DNA of 64,000 bases from Streptomyces harbinensis (GCF_900116145.1 NZ_FPAB01000002.1:186001-250000); one strand, 5' to 3'; counted from the first letter of the stretch, positions 19,421-28,115 are shown. Notes: a model not told the origin generated them from the letters alone. Numbers and translations: made by a program.

Positions 19421-20146
19421 TCACCGCATGACGCTGCCGCCCGCGATCACCAGGGACTCGCCCGTCACATAGCCGCCGTGCACGAGCGCCCACACCCAGT
19501 CGGCGATCTCCTCGGGACGGGCCACCCGCCGCAGCGGTATGCCCGCCGCCACGTCCGCCATCCGGCCGGTGGCCGCGTTGCCCGGGGTGTCCACCCAGCC
19601 GGGGGCGACCGCGTTGACGGTGATGTTGTCCGGCGCCAGTTCGACGGCGAGGGACTTGGTCAGCGAGACCACCGCCGCCTTCGAGGCGCTGTACAGCAAC
19701 TGCCCGGGCGAGACCGCGAAAGCGTCCACCGAGGCGAAGTTCACCACCGCGCCGCCGCCGGCCGCCGCCAGCAGCGGGGTGGTCACCGCCGTCACATTGA
19801 GCGTGCCGAGCACGTTCACGTCGAAGATCCGCCGGTACAGCTCCTCGGTGAAGTCGTCCAGCCGGGTGGGCGGGTAGATGCCGGCCGCGTTCACCACCGC
19901 CCGCAGCGGCGCGCTGCCCAGCGCGCCGACCAGCTGGTGCTGGAGCCCGGCCCGGTCGGTGACGTCGGCGGCCAGCGGGACGAACGACTCGCCCACCTCC
20001 CGCGCCCCCTGCGCGAGCGCCGCCGCGTCCCGGTCCACGGCCAGCACCTGCCAGCCGCCCTCGGCGAACCGCCGGGCCACCGACTGCCCCATGCCGCTGG
20101 CGGCCCCGGTCACCAGGACGGCCTTCTCCCCATCCACCTCGTGCAC
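19421..20146 (-). CDS. Short-chain dehydrogenase/reductase
   Basis: About 241 residues of classical SDR. The cofactor motif is GAASGMGQ (TGxxxGxG), followed by VLAVDRDAAAL (an Asp after the second strand, suggesting NAD(H)), NAAGIYPP, catalytic Ser in NFASVDAFAV, and YSASKAAVVSL (YxxxK). GTG 20146 is preferred because GAGAGGGGA lies 7 nt upstream. A longer form from ATG 20209 would overlap the monooxygenase stop (ATGA) but lacks an SD. It follows the FMO gene directly, so the pair probably acts in one pathway, oxidation by the FMO and alcohol/ketone interconversion by the SDR. Confidence 0.92.
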   Translation of the reverse strand: MHEVDGEKAVLVTGAASGMGQSVARRFAEGGWQVLAVDRDAAALAQGAREVGESFVPLAADVTDRAGLQHQLVGALGSAPLRAVVNAAGIYPPTRLDDFTEELYRRIFDVNVLGTLNVTAVTTPLLAAAGGGAVVNFASVDAFAVSPGQLLYSASKAAVVSLTKSLAVELAPDNITVNAVAPGWVDTPGNAATGRMADVAAGIPLRRVARPEEIADWVWALVHGGYVTGESLVIAGGSVMR

Positions 20147-20205
20147 GGTCGTTCCCCTCTCGCTGTTCGGGTATCGGTACTGGTCGTGTGCCGTCAGATC
20201 CCGGC

Positions 20206-21495
20206 TCATCGGATGCCCCGCGCGGCGGCACCGCGCTCCAGGCCGTCGAGGAAGCGGTTCACCTGCCGCATCTGCTCGCCCCACACCGGCCGCAGGATGT
20301 CGATCCGGTCGTCCGCGCCGAACCGGTGCTCCAGCAGCTGCGGCAGCGGCCGGGCGAGCCGGCCCGCGAACCGGTCCGTCAGCCCGATCAGCCGGGCGAT
20401 CAGCCGGGACTGGGCGGAGAACACCGGGAACTGCGGCCCGCGCGGGCTGGCGAGGCCGACGAAGTACAGCCCGGACACCCCGGTCGGCACGGTCAGCCCG
20501 GCCGTGCGCAAGGGGGCGCCGCCCTGCCAGGTGAGGAGGTCCGGCGGCAGGAACGGCAGGCTCACCCGGAACCCGGTGGCCCACAGCACCGTGTCGTAGC
20601 TGCGGCGGGTGCCGTCCGTGAAGACCACCGTGCGGCCCTCGATCGCCTCGATCCCCGGGCGGACCGCGATCCGGCCGTGCTGGATCCAGTACAGCAGCAG
20701 CTCGTTGACCACCGGCAGCTGCTCGTTGAGGTTCCTGGTGACCGGGGCCGGCAGTCCCGGGTAGCGCTCGGAGGTGCCCACCGAGACCCGTACCAGCGCC
20801 CTGGCCACCCGCTCGCCGAGCCAGCCGGGCAGCTTCGGGACCAGCGGCAGCTCGTTGCGCGGCCGGCCGAAGAAGGTCTTGGGCTGGAACACATGGCCGC
20901 CCCGCACCGAGATGTCGGTGACGAGCCGGGCGTTGGCGGCGTCCACCGCCAGATCGCAGCCCGAGTTGCCGGAACCGACCACCAGCACCCGCTCGCCGTC
21001 GATGTCGCCGGTGTTGCGGTACTCGCTGGAGTGCAGCGAACGGCCCGCGAAATCGGCCGCGGCCTTCGGCAGCCGCGGGTCCCAGTGGTGGCCGTTGGCG
21101 ACCACGACCGCGTCGTAGCGGCGCTCCGTCCCGTCCGCGGTGGCGACCGTCCAGGAGCCGTCCGGCTCCCGGCGCACCCCGGTGATCTCGGTGTCGAGCG
21201 TGATGTGCTCGCGCAGCCCCTCGCGGTCGGCGAAGTCCTCCAGGTAGTCGCGCACCTGGTCGCGGCTGGGGAAGAGCGGATAGTGGGCGGGCATCGGCGC
21301 GCCCTCGAAGCCGGAGCTGTCCCGCGGGGTGATCAGATGCAGTGCCTCGTAGTCGGTGTGCCAGTGGCCGCCCACGCGCCCGGTCCGCTCGAAGCAGTCC
21401 ATCTCGAAGCCCTCGGACCGCAGCACCCGCAGGGCCTCCAGCCCGGCGGCCCCGGCGCCGACGACGCACACCCGCTGTCGGTGAATGGTTCCCAT
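20206..21495 (-). CDS. Flavin-containing monooxygenase
   Basis: 429 residues of class B flavoprotein monooxygenase. The FAD motif VCVVGAGAAGLEAL and NADPH motif VLVVGSGNSGCDLA are both intact. The FMO identifier reads FAGRSLHSSEY (FxGxxxHxxxY), the N/S-oxygenating type rather than the Baeyer-Villiger type. A late ATGF motif (WATGFRVSLPFL) is present. It uses NADPH and O2 to oxygenate a soft nucleophile; substrates may be amines or sulphides. ATG 21495 is chosen by alignment of the Rossmann motif. It follows the LysR gene by 64 bp, which hold a strong inverted repeat, and precedes the SDR gene. Confidence 0.93.
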   Translation of the reverse strand: MGTIHRQRVCVVGAGAAGLEALRVLRSEGFEMDCFERTGRVGGHWHTDYEALHLITPRDSSGFEGAPMPAHYPLFPSRDQVRDYLEDFADREGLREHITLDTEITGVRREPDGSWTVATADGTERRYDAVVVANGHHWDPRLPKAAADFAGRSLHSSEYRNTGDIDGERVLVVGSGNSGCDLAVDAANARLVTDISVRGGHVFQPKTFFGRPRNELPLVPKLPGWLGERVARALVRVSVGTSERYPGLPAPVTRNLNEQLPVVNELLLYWIQHGRIAVRPGIEAIEGRTVVFTDGTRRSYDTVLWATGFRVSLPFLPPDLLTWQGGAPLRTAGLTVPTGVSGLYFVGLASPRGPQFPVFSAQSRLIARLIGLTDRFAGRLARPLPQLLEHRFGADDRIDILRPVWGEQMRQVNRFLDGLERGAAARGIR

Positions 21496-21524
21496 GTGCG
21501 GAGTATCACGACCGCCGCCGTCTC

Positions 21525-21553
21525 CGGTAAATGCTTGATTTACAGCATTACCG
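21525..21553. promoter_or_regulatory. Inverted repeat between LysR and FMO genes
   Basis: CGGTAAATGCT (21525-21535) and AGCATTACCG (21544-21553) are inverted copies with one extra A and an 8-nt spacer; the core ATGCT-N8-AGCAT is perfect. It lies in the 64-bp gap before the monooxygenase gene and is a candidate LysR-type site or intra-operon hairpin. Confidence 0.55.
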
Positions 21554-21559
21554 ATAGGT

Positions 21560-22498
21560 TCAGCCTTGGGCCAGACCCCGCTTCGCACGGCGCTGGAGCG
21601 CCGCGATGTGCTTGTGCGCGATCTTCATGAACATCCGGGTGGCCGGGGAGAGCGCGCCGCCGGCCCGGGTGATGAACGCGAAGTGCTCCTCCACCGGCGG
21701 ATCCAGCTGCGCCCAGTGCAGCCGCCGGGTGTAGCCCTGGGAACGCGCCACCAGATAGGAGACGAGCGAGTCGCCCACCCCGTGTGCGGCCAGCTCCACC
21801 GCGTGCGTCTGGAACTCCACCTCCGCGTACGGCCGCAGCGTCACCCCGGCCCGCTGCGCCCGCTCGGTCAGCGCCCGGCGCAGCGGGTCCTCGTCCTCCC
21901 AGCGGGCCTCGGAGAGCACCAGCGGGGCGGCGGCCAGCGCCTCGATGCCGACCGGCCCGCGGGCCCGTGCGGGGTCGGCGCTGACGTACACGACGGTGTC
22001 GGTGAGCACCGGCGGGCCCACCGAGAGGCCGTGGTCCTTGATCGGCAGCTGCACCAGACCGGCCTCCAGCTCGCCGGCCCGCACCGCGTCGCCGACCTCG
22101 GAGGAGTTGAGGCCGACCACCCGGACCTGCACCTCGGGGAACTGCTCGTGGAAGTCGCGGATGAGCGGGGTGAGCAGATACAGGTGCGCGCTGTTGAAGG
22201 TGCCGAAGGAGACGGTGCCGCCGGAGAGCGTACGGACCTCCCGTACGGCCTCGCTCAGCTCCCGTACGTCCGCCAGGGTGCGCTCGGCGTGCGGGAGCAG
22301 GGTGCGGCCGGCGTCGGTGAGCTGGAGCCGGCGGTTGGTGCGGGTGAACAGCACCACGCCCAGGGTGTGCTCCAGCCGTCTGATCTGCTCGGACAGGCTC
22401 GGCTGGGCGATGTGCAGGGCGTCGGCGGCGGCGGAGAAGGAGCCGTGGCCGACCGCCGCCAGGAAGTAGCTCAACTGCATCAGGGTCGGCTGTGCCAT
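21560..22498 (-). CDS. LysR-family transcriptional regulator
   Basis: 312 residues. Typical LysR: LMQLSYFLAAVGHGSFSAAA, LHIAQPSLSEQIRRLEHTLG (recognition helix) and VVLFTRTNRRLQLTDAGRTL, then a two-lobe effector domain (GTFNSAHLYLLTPLIRDFHE). ATG 22498 is selected because AAGGAA is 7 nt upstream and homologues start here; the frame upstream to 22609 crosses the promoter region. It is divergent from the NhaC gene and upstream of the FMO-SDR pair, so it could control both. A T-N11-A box lies at 22589-22605. Confidence 0.93.
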   Translation of the reverse strand: MAQPTLMQLSYFLAAVGHGSFSAAADALHIAQPSLSEQIRRLEHTLGVVLFTRTNRRLQLTDAGRTLLPHAERTLADVRELSEAVREVRTLSGGTVSFGTFNSAHLYLLTPLIRDFHEQFPEVQVRVVGLNSSEVGDAVRAGELEAGLVQLPIKDHGLSVGPPVLTDTVVYVSADPARARGPVGIEALAAAPLVLSEARWEDEDPLRRALTERAQRAGVTLRPYAEVEFQTHAVELAAHGVGDSLVSYLVARSQGYTRRLHWAQLDPPVEEHFAFITRAGGALSPATRMFMKIAHKHIAALQRRAKRGLAQG

Positions 22499-22588
22499 AG
22501 GAGGTTCCTTGAGGAAGCGCTGCGGATTGAGACTGTGCCGGGGGCCACGCTGCCCGTAGCGTACCGGTTTATCAATGTCACCCCACCC

Positions 22589-22605
22589 GTTAATTTGTTT
22601 GTAAC
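22589..22605. promoter_or_regulatory. Candidate LysR box in the lysR-nhaC intergenic region
   Basis: GTTAATTTGTTTGTAAC is an interrupted palindrome (GTTA-N9-TAAC) with the LysR-type T-N11-A core, in a locally AT-rich patch 38 bp before the NhaC start. Confidence 0.5.
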
Positions 22606-22643
22606 CCACCCCCGGGTGCGGAAAAGCGAAAGTGGTGCCTGTT

Positions 22644-24119
22644 ATGAGTACGCAAACCGCCGGAGAGCCGGCGACGGCGGTCTCCGCGAAAGAACCGGGA
22701 TTCGCCTATGCGGCGGGCTCGGTACTCGTTGTCGTCGCGATACTTCTCATCGGATCCCTGGGATTCGACGCGGATATTCAGCTGCTGCTCTTCATTTCCA
22801 TGATCGCGCTGGTTCCGCTGGTGATGCGTCTCGGTTACAGCTTCGAGGACGCCGAGAATTTCGCTTTCCGCGCCATCCGCAGCATCCTCGGCCTGATCAT
22901 GATTCTGGTCGCGGTCGGTGCCCTCATCGGCGCCTGGGCGGAATCCGGCACCATTCCCGCGCTCGTCCACCTCGGGCTCTCGGTGCTCTCCCCGCAGCTC
23001 TTCCTGCCCACCACCCTGCTGCTGTGCATCCTGGCGTCGATGGCCACCGGCACCTCCTGGGGCACCATCGGCACGGTCGGCGTCGCGATGATGGGCGTGG
23101 GGGAGGGGATGGGATATCCGGTCGCCATGACGGCCGGCGCCATCGTCTGCGGCGCCTACTTCGGCGACAAGATGTCCCCGTTCTCCGACTCCACCAACCT
23201 GAACGCCGCGCTGGTGGGCACCGACCTCACCCGGCACATCCGGCATCTGACCTGGACGACGATCCCCACCATCGTGCTGTGTTTCGTCATCTTCACCGTG
23301 CTCGGCTTCACCACCTCGCACGGCGCGGGCTCCACCGCCGAGGCGGACGCCATCACCGCCGCGCTGGAGGACAGCTTCCACCTGGGCCTGCCGGCGTTCC
23401 TGCCGATCCTGGTGGTGCTGGCGCTGCTGCTGCTGCGCAAACCGGCCTGGCCCTCGATCTTCGTCGGCGCGCTGACCGGCGGCCTGGTCGCCGTGCTGTA
23501 CCAGGGCGCCTCCGTCAGCGACACCCTGTCCGTCCTCTACAACGGCTTCGTGCTGGAGACCGGCGTCACCACCGTCGACTCGCTGGTCTCCGGCGGCGGC
23601 ATGCTGTCGATGATGAGCATGGTGGCGCTGTTCCTGTTCGCCATCGGCATGGCCGGGCTGCTCACCGGCTCCGGCATGCTGCTGGCCCTCATCACCCCGG
23701 CGCTGCGCTGGATCACCAGCCCGCGCCGGCTGATGGTCACCAGCATCTTCCTGGTGCCCGCGCTGGTGGCGCTCGGCGGCTCCTTCAGCTTCGCCGCGGT
23801 GATGTCCGGCTCCCTGCTGCTGCCGCTGTACCACAAGTTCGGACTCGACCCGCGGAACCTCTCCCGCATCCTGGAGGACTCCGGCACCGCCAACGACCCG
23901 GTCTTCCCCTGGTCCAGCGGCGGGGTCTTCGTCGCCGGCGTGCTGGGTGTGTCCACCCTCAGCTATCTGCCGTTCTACTTCTTCGTCTTCCTGTCGATGG
24001 CGTTCTCGCTGCTCTACGCCGTCACCGGCTGGAAGGTCCCGCGCGCCGAGCGGCCGGCCGGCGCGGAGCCGGAGCAGCCGTCCGCCGCTCCCGCCGTCCC
24101 CGCCCGCCCGGCCGGCTGA
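22644..24119 (+). CDS. NhaC-family Na+/H+ antiporter-type transporter
   Basis: 491 residues with about twelve hydrophobic segments. The family hallmarks are present: FAFRAIRSILGLIMILVAVG, ATGTSWGTIGTVGVAMMGVG, YFGDKMSPFSDSTNLNAAL and later ILEDSGTANDPVFPWSSGG. Family members exchange Na+ for H+, or malate/lactate and possibly other solutes. ATG 22644 is preferred over GTG 22632; SD is weak in either case. It is divergent from LysR, which faces the FMO-SDR pair, so a coupled solute uptake or export role for that pathway is possible. Its C-terminal tail is Ala/Pro-rich. Confidence 0.92.
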   Translation: MSTQTAGEPATAVSAKEPGFAYAAGSVLVVVAILLIGSLGFDADIQLLLFISMIALVPLVMRLGYSFEDAENFAFRAIRSILGLIMILVAVGALIGAWAESGTIPALVHLGLSVLSPQLFLPTTLLLCILASMATGTSWGTIGTVGVAMMGVGEGMGYPVAMTAGAIVCGAYFGDKMSPFSDSTNLNAALVGTDLTRHIRHLTWTTIPTIVLCFVIFTVLGFTTSHGAGSTAEADAITAALEDSFHLGLPAFLPILVVLALLLLRKPAWPSIFVGALTGGLVAVLYQGASVSDTLSVLYNGFVLETGVTTVDSLVSGGGMLSMMSMVALFLFAIGMAGLLTGSGMLLALITPALRWITSPRRLMVTSIFLVPALVALGGSFSFAAVMSGSLLLPLYHKFGLDPRNLSRILEDSGTANDPVFPWSSGGVFVAGVLGVSTLSYLPFYFFVFLSMAFSLLYAVTGWKVPRAERPAGAEPEQPSAAPAVPARPAG

Positions 24120-24126
24120 CCGGACG

Positions 24127-24207
24127 CCGCCGCGCCGCGCACCGGCCAGGGCCCGGCGCGCGGCGCGGCGGTGGCAGGGGCCGGGCCCGTACCGCCGGGC
24201 CCGGCCC
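24127..24207. terminator. Two perfect hairpins between convergent NhaC and MFS genes
   Basis: A perfect 14-bp stem (24127-24140 with 24158-24171) and a perfect 12-bp stem GGGCCGGGCCCG / CGGGCCCGGCCC (24178-24189, 24196-24207; loop TACCGC). All-GC arms, no U-tract, as usual in Streptomyces. Confidence 0.75.
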
Positions 24208-24214
24208 ACCGCCG

Positions 24215-25813
24215 TCAGGAGGCGGTGCCGCCGTCCCCGGGCTGCGGCGCGTGCTGGGAGCCGCGCAGCGCGACCTCCTTGATGAAGAGCGTGATCACCA
24301 GCGCCAGCACCGCCGCCGGGGCGCCGAACAGGAACACGTCCCCGACCCCGTGCCCGTACGCCGTCTCCAGCACCGCGCGCAGCGGATCGGGCAACTGGCC
24401 CAGGTCCGGGATGCCCCCGCCGCCGACCGCGCCGTCGCCCGCGTCCACGCCGAGCGCCGCCAGCCCGTCCGCCGTGTACCGCCCCACCCGGTTGGCGAGC
24501 ACCGCGCCCAGCGCCGAGACGCCCAGCGCCCCGCCGAAGGAGCGGAAGAAGTTCACCACCGAGCTGGCCGCGCCCAGATCGGAGGGCTGCACCTGGTTCT
24601 GGGTGGCGAGCACCAGGTTCTGCATCATCATCCCGATGCCGAGCCCCAGCAGCGCCATGAACACGGCGACGTGCCAGTACGGGGTGTCGTACCGGATGGT
24701 GCCCAGCAGCAGCATCCCGGCGCTGATCAGCAGCCCGCCGGCGACCAGCCAGTTCTTCCACTGGCCGGTGCGCGAGATGATCCGGCCCGAGACGGTGGAG
24801 GAGATGGAGATCCCCAGGATCATCGGGATGGTCATGATGCCCGACATGGTGGCGGACTCGCCGCGCGCCAGCTGGAAGTACTGGCTGAAGAACACCGTGC
24901 CGCTGAACATCGCGATGCCGACGAACAGCGAGGTCAGCGAGGACAGCGTGATCGTCCGGTCCCGGAACAGCCGCAGCGGCATGATCGGGTCGGCGGCCCG
25001 CGACTCCACCAGCACGAACAGCAGCGCCAGCAGCACCGCGCCGCCGGTCATCGCGGCCGTCTGCCAGGAGGCCCAGGCGTAGGAGTCGCCGGCCAGCGTG
25101 ACCCAGATCAGCAGCAGGGACACCGCGCCGGAGAGCAGCAGCGCGCCCAGCCAGTCGATGCGCACCGCGCGGCGCGTCACCGGCAGCTTCAGGGTGCGCT
25201 GGAGCACGACCAGGGCGATGGCCGCGATCGGCACCCCGATGTAGAAGCACCAGCGCCAGCCGAGCCCCGGGGTGTCGGTGATGACCCCGCCGATCAGCGG
25301 CCCGGAGACGGTGGCGGCGGCGAAGGTGGCGCCGAAGTAGCCGCCGTACCGGCCGCGCTCCCGGGGGCTGGTCATGGCCGCCATGATGATCTGCGCCAGC
25401 GCGGCGAGGCCGCCGACGCCGACGCCCTGCACCACGCGGACGGCGATCAGCGTCGCCGAGTTCTGCGACAGGCCGGCGATCAGCGACCCGGCGATGTAGA
25501 TGAGGAGCGCCAGCTGGATCAGCAGCTTCTTGTTGAAGAGGTCGGCGAGCTTGCCCCACAGCGGCATGGAGGCCGTCATGGCCAGCAGCGTCGCGGTGAT
25601 GACCCAGGTGTACGCGCTCTGGCCGCCGCCGAGGTCGGCGATGATGTGCGGCAGCGCGTTGGTGACGATGGTGGAGGAGAGGATGGCGGCGAACATGCCG
25701 AGCAGCAGCCCGGACAGTGCGCGCATGATCTCCCGGTGCGTCATGGCGCCGCCGTCCTCGCTACGGGTGACGGCGGCGTCGTGACGCACGGGTGCTGGAG
25801 AAGGTGAGGACAT
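24215..25813 (-). CDS. EmrB/QacA-type MFS multidrug transporter
   Basis: 532 residues with 14 predicted membrane helices. MFS DHA2 motifs: LGMFAAILSSTIVTNALPHI (motif D1), GKLADLFNKKLL (motif A), RVVQGVGVGGLAALAQII (motif B) and GYFGATFAAATVSGPLIGG (motif C of drug/H+ antiporters). It should export toxic compounds using the proton gradient. A MarR gene precedes it by 29 bp on the same strand, forming a regulator-pump operon. The tail (HAPQPGDGGTAS) is short and polar. Confidence 0.94.
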   Translation of the reverse strand: MSSPSPAPVRHDAAVTRSEDGGAMTHREIMRALSGLLLGMFAAILSSTIVTNALPHIIADLGGGQSAYTWVITATLLAMTASMPLWGKLADLFNKKLLIQLALLIYIAGSLIAGLSQNSATLIAVRVVQGVGVGGLAALAQIIMAAMTSPRERGRYGGYFGATFAAATVSGPLIGGVITDTPGLGWRWCFYIGVPIAAIALVVLQRTLKLPVTRRAVRIDWLGALLLSGAVSLLLIWVTLAGDSYAWASWQTAAMTGGAVLLALLFVLVESRAADPIMPLRLFRDRTITLSSLTSLFVGIAMFSGTVFFSQYFQLARGESATMSGIMTIPMILGISISSTVSGRIISRTGQWKNWLVAGGLLISAGMLLLGTIRYDTPYWHVAVFMALLGLGIGMMMQNLVLATQNQVQPSDLGAASSVVNFFRSFGGALGVSALGAVLANRVGRYTADGLAALGVDAGDGAVGGGGIPDLGQLPDPLRAVLETAYGHGVGDVFLFGAPAAVLALVITLFIKEVALRGSQHAPQPGDGGTAS

Positions 25814-25842
25814 ACGCGTCGGGTACTTCTTCCCTGGTTGGT

Positions 25843-26325
25843 TCAGTCGGCCGGTTCCGCCGGGCGGGAACGGCAGCTGTCGAAGCTCGTCCGCAGGCGG
25901 AACAGCAGGTCATTGAGGTGTCCGACATCCGCGGCGGACCAGTCGGCGAGGTAGCGGGCGAGGGCGTCGGTGTAGCGCAGGGACAGTTCGGCCAGCAGGG
26001 CCTCGCCGCTCGCGGTCACCCGCAGCAGCCGGGAACGCTTGTCGGCCGGGTCGGGCGTCCGCTCCACCCAGCCGCGCTCCACCGCGTGCGTGGCGTACCG
26101 GCTGGCGACCGAGATGTCCACGCCCAGCAGCTCGGCGAGCCCGCCCATCCGCTGCTCCCCCTTGCGGGACAGCACGGAGATCAGTCCGAGCGTGGCGGGC
26201 GGGCAGTCGTGCGGCAGGGACCGCCCCATCTCGCGGTTGATCGCCCCCACGGCCCACAGCTGGCGGCCCAGCTCCGCGTACGGAGCGGCGGGGTCGGTTC
26301 GATCGCGTGCGGGGGTCTCGGTCAC
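25843..26325 (-). CDS. MarR-family regulator of the adjacent MFS pump
   Basis: 160 residues. HTH segment GGLAELLGVDISVASRYATH and wing WVERTPDPADKRSRLLRVTASG are typical MarR. GTG 26325 starts it. It is the first gene of the marR-mfs operon and an imperfect 20-bp palindrome lies 16 bp upstream of the start, so autorepression relieved by the pumped ligand is likely. The C-terminal half contains two Cys-free helices and one Cys (FDSCRSR), so a redox switch is not indicated. Confidence 0.92.
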   Translation of the reverse strand: MTETPARDRTDPAAPYAELGRQLWAVGAINREMGRSLPHDCPPATLGLISVLSRKGEQRMGGLAELLGVDISVASRYATHAVERGWVERTPDPADKRSRLLRVTASGEALLAELSLRYTDALARYLADWSAADVGHLNDLLFRLRTSFDSCRSRPAEPAD

Positions 26326-26340
26326 GGATTCGACCGTACG

Positions 26341-26360
26341 ACAAGTTGCTTGCTACATGT
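26341..26360. promoter_or_regulatory. Probable MarR operator
   Basis: ACAAGTTGCT-TGCTACATGT is a 20-bp imperfect palindrome with 7 of 10 positions symmetric in each half-site, typical of MarR operators in length and AT/GC pattern. It sits 16 bp upstream of the MarR start codon. Confidence 0.65.
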
Positions 26361-26393
26361 AAATGGTTTGGGGAAAGCTTGACCCGCGCTTCG

Positions 26394-27872
26394 TCAGCGC
26401 TTGGTGCCCAGCGGAGCCCGCACCAGCGTCTCGTCGACGAAGCACCACTTCCAGTCCTCGCCCGGCTGCGCCGACTGGATGATCGGATGCCGGGTCCTCG
26501 CCGCGTGCTCGCTGGCATGCCGGTGCGGGGAGTCGTCGCAGCACCCCACGAAACCGCAGCTGGTGCAGAGCCGCAGCGCCACCCAGTCGCTGCCGCTCGC
26601 CACGCACTCCGGGCACTCCTCGGCGTCCGTCTCGGTCACCCGGACCTGATCCAGATGCGTGCACGAGGTACTGATGGTCTCCTCCCGGACATAGGTCCAG
26701 TCCCGGCGCAGCAGCCAGTCCGGCATCACCCGCGCCAGATGGCGGGAGTGCGCGGCGAGCAGCGGCGAGAGCACCGCAAGCACCAGCACGTACAGCGCCA
26801 CGAACGGGCCGATCCGGGCGTCCAGGCCCGCCGACAGCGCCAGCGTCGCCAGGATCAGCGAGAACTCGCCCCTCCCCAGCACCGTCAGCCCGATGTTGGC
26901 GGCCCCGCGCTGGTTGAAGCCGAAGAGCCGGGCGGTGATGATCCCCGCGCTCAGATTGGCCACCACGGTCACGGCCACCGCCAGCGCCACCGGCACCACC
27001 ACCGCCCCCAGGTGGCCGGTGTCGATGCTCAGCCCGAACGCCACGAAGAACACCGCCGCGAACACGTCCCGCAGCGGGGTCACCAGCCGCTCCACCCGCT
27101 CCCGCAGCCGCGTCCTGGCGACCACCAGACCGGTCAGCAGCGCCCCGATGGCGTCCGAGACACCCGCCTCCTGCGCCGTGCCCGCCACCAGGACCACCAG
27201 ACCGATGGTGACCACGGCCAGCACCTCGTCCTCGCGGGTGTCCAGCAGCCGGCCCACCGCCCGCGCCCCGAACCGTGCCACCAGGAGCAGCGCGGCCAGC
27301 ATGCCGAAGCTCAGCGCGATGTCGCGGACGATCTCGCCGGTGGTGTCGCCGGCCGACAGCACGGGGGAGAGGAGCGCCAGATAGAAGGCGAGGAACAGGT
27401 CCTCCAGCACGATGATGCCCAGGATCACCGGCGTCTCGGCGTTGGTCAGCCGGTGCAGCTCGATCAGCAGCTTGGTGACGATGGCGGACGAGGAGATGCC
27501 CAGCGCCCCGGCGACGACCAGCGCCGAGGAGGCGCCCCAGCCCAGCGCGAAGCCGAACAGCAGCCCGGCCGTCATGTTCAGCCCGATGTAGCAGCTCGCC
27601 GCCACCACCAGCCGCCGCCCGCCGCCCAGCACCTCGTCCACCGGGAACTCCACGCCCAGGTGGAACAGCAGCAGCACCAGGCCGAGCGCCGCGATCACCG
27701 CCAGCTCGGCCGGATGCCCGATCAGCACCGGCCCCGGGGTGCCGGGGCCCAGCGCGATGCCCACCAGCATGTAGCACGGCACCGACGGCAGCCCGTACCG
27801 GCGGGCCAGCCGCGCCAGCAGGCCCGCGATGAGGACGGCGGCGCCCAGACCGAGCAGATCAGCTTCCGGCAC
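26394..27872 (-). CDS. CPA2 cation:proton antiporter fused to a UBP-type zinc finger
   Basis: 492 residues. Residues 1-385 form a 12-helix CPA2 antiporter: ALGLVLLLFHLGVEFPVDEV, ALGISSSAIVTKLLIELHRL, LGIIVLEDLFLAFYLALLSP, LLTGLVVARTRLRERVERLV and GLTVLGRGEFSLILATLALS. Residues ~405-480 form a cytosolic zf-UBP domain: CTHLDQ, ECPECVASGSDWVALRLC, CGFVGCCDDSPHRHASEH and TRHPIIQ carry the Cys/His ligands. In eukaryotes zf-UBP binds free ubiquitin C-termini; bacterial copies have no known ligand. The start is GTG 27872. A 75-residue KhtT-like subunit lies 15 bp upstream, so the pair resembles the potassium exporter KhtTU, with the zinc finger a possible extra gate. Confidence 0.9.
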   Translation of the reverse strand: MPEADLLGLGAAVLIAGLLARLARRYGLPSVPCYMLVGIALGPGTPGPVLIGHPAELAVIAALGLVLLLFHLGVEFPVDEVLGGGRRLVVAASCYIGLNMTAGLLFGFALGWGASSALVVAGALGISSSAIVTKLLIELHRLTNAETPVILGIIVLEDLFLAFYLALLSPVLSAGDTTGEIVRDIALSFGMLAALLLVARFGARAVGRLLDTREDEVLAVVTIGLVVLVAGTAQEAGVSDAIGALLTGLVVARTRLRERVERLVTPLRDVFAAVFFVAFGLSIDTGHLGAVVVPVALAVAVTVVANLSAGIITARLFGFNQRGAANIGLTVLGRGEFSLILATLALSAGLDARIGPFVALYVLVLAVLSPLLAAHSRHLARVMPDWLLRRDWTYVREETISTSCTHLDQVRVTETDAEECPECVASGSDWVALRLCTSCGFVGCCDDSPHRHASEHAARTRHPIIQSAQPGEDWKWCFVDETLVRAPLGTKR

Positions 27873-27887
27873 CCGACCGCCGCCCCC

Positions 27888-28115
27888 TCACGCTTCGAAG
27901 AACGTCGCCGACAGCACCGCGCCCACCTTGCGGGCCTGCTCCTCCGTCAGCTCCAGCACGGCGGTCGGGTCGGCCGAGTGGGAGGTGAAGACGTACAGAT
28001 CGCGGACCCCGCTGGAGCGGATCACGACCGAGACCCGCTCGTCCTCGCGTTCCAGATCGATGTCGTACCGCTTGCCGACCCCGGGCAGATCCGTGACGTG
28101 TACACCCTGGCCCAT
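27888..28115 (-). CDS. Mini cation:proton antiporter regulatory subunit (KhtT N-domain)
   Basis: 75 residues. The sequence VHVTDLPGVGKRYDIDLERE, then VSVVIRSSGVRDLYVF and LTEEQARKVGAVLSATFFE matches the N-terminal domain of KhtT-type regulatory subunits. The C-terminal TrkA_C ligand-binding domain is absent, so any ion or nucleotide sensing must come from elsewhere. ATG 28115 has GGGAGG 6 nt upstream, whereas the long upstream open frame is a shadow of the divergent hydrolase gene. It precedes the zinc-finger antiporter by 15 bp and should bind it. Confidence 0.88.
   Translation of the reverse strand: MGQGVHVTDLPGVGKRYDIDLEREDERVSVVIRSSGVRDLYVFTSHSADPTAVLELTEEQARKVGAVLSATFFEA

Noticed and set aside
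20206..21495. Baeyer-Villiger monooxygenase assignment for the flavoprotein
   Set aside because: Its identifier reads FxGxxxHSSEY, the FMO form, without the W(P/D) ending of the Baeyer-Villiger signature.
21566..25807. Very long plus-strand open frame (over 1400 codons)
   Set aside because: It is a GC-driven shadow across LysR, NhaC and MFS genes, with Arg/Gly/Ala/Gln-rich composition; the real genes have motifs and SDs on other frames.
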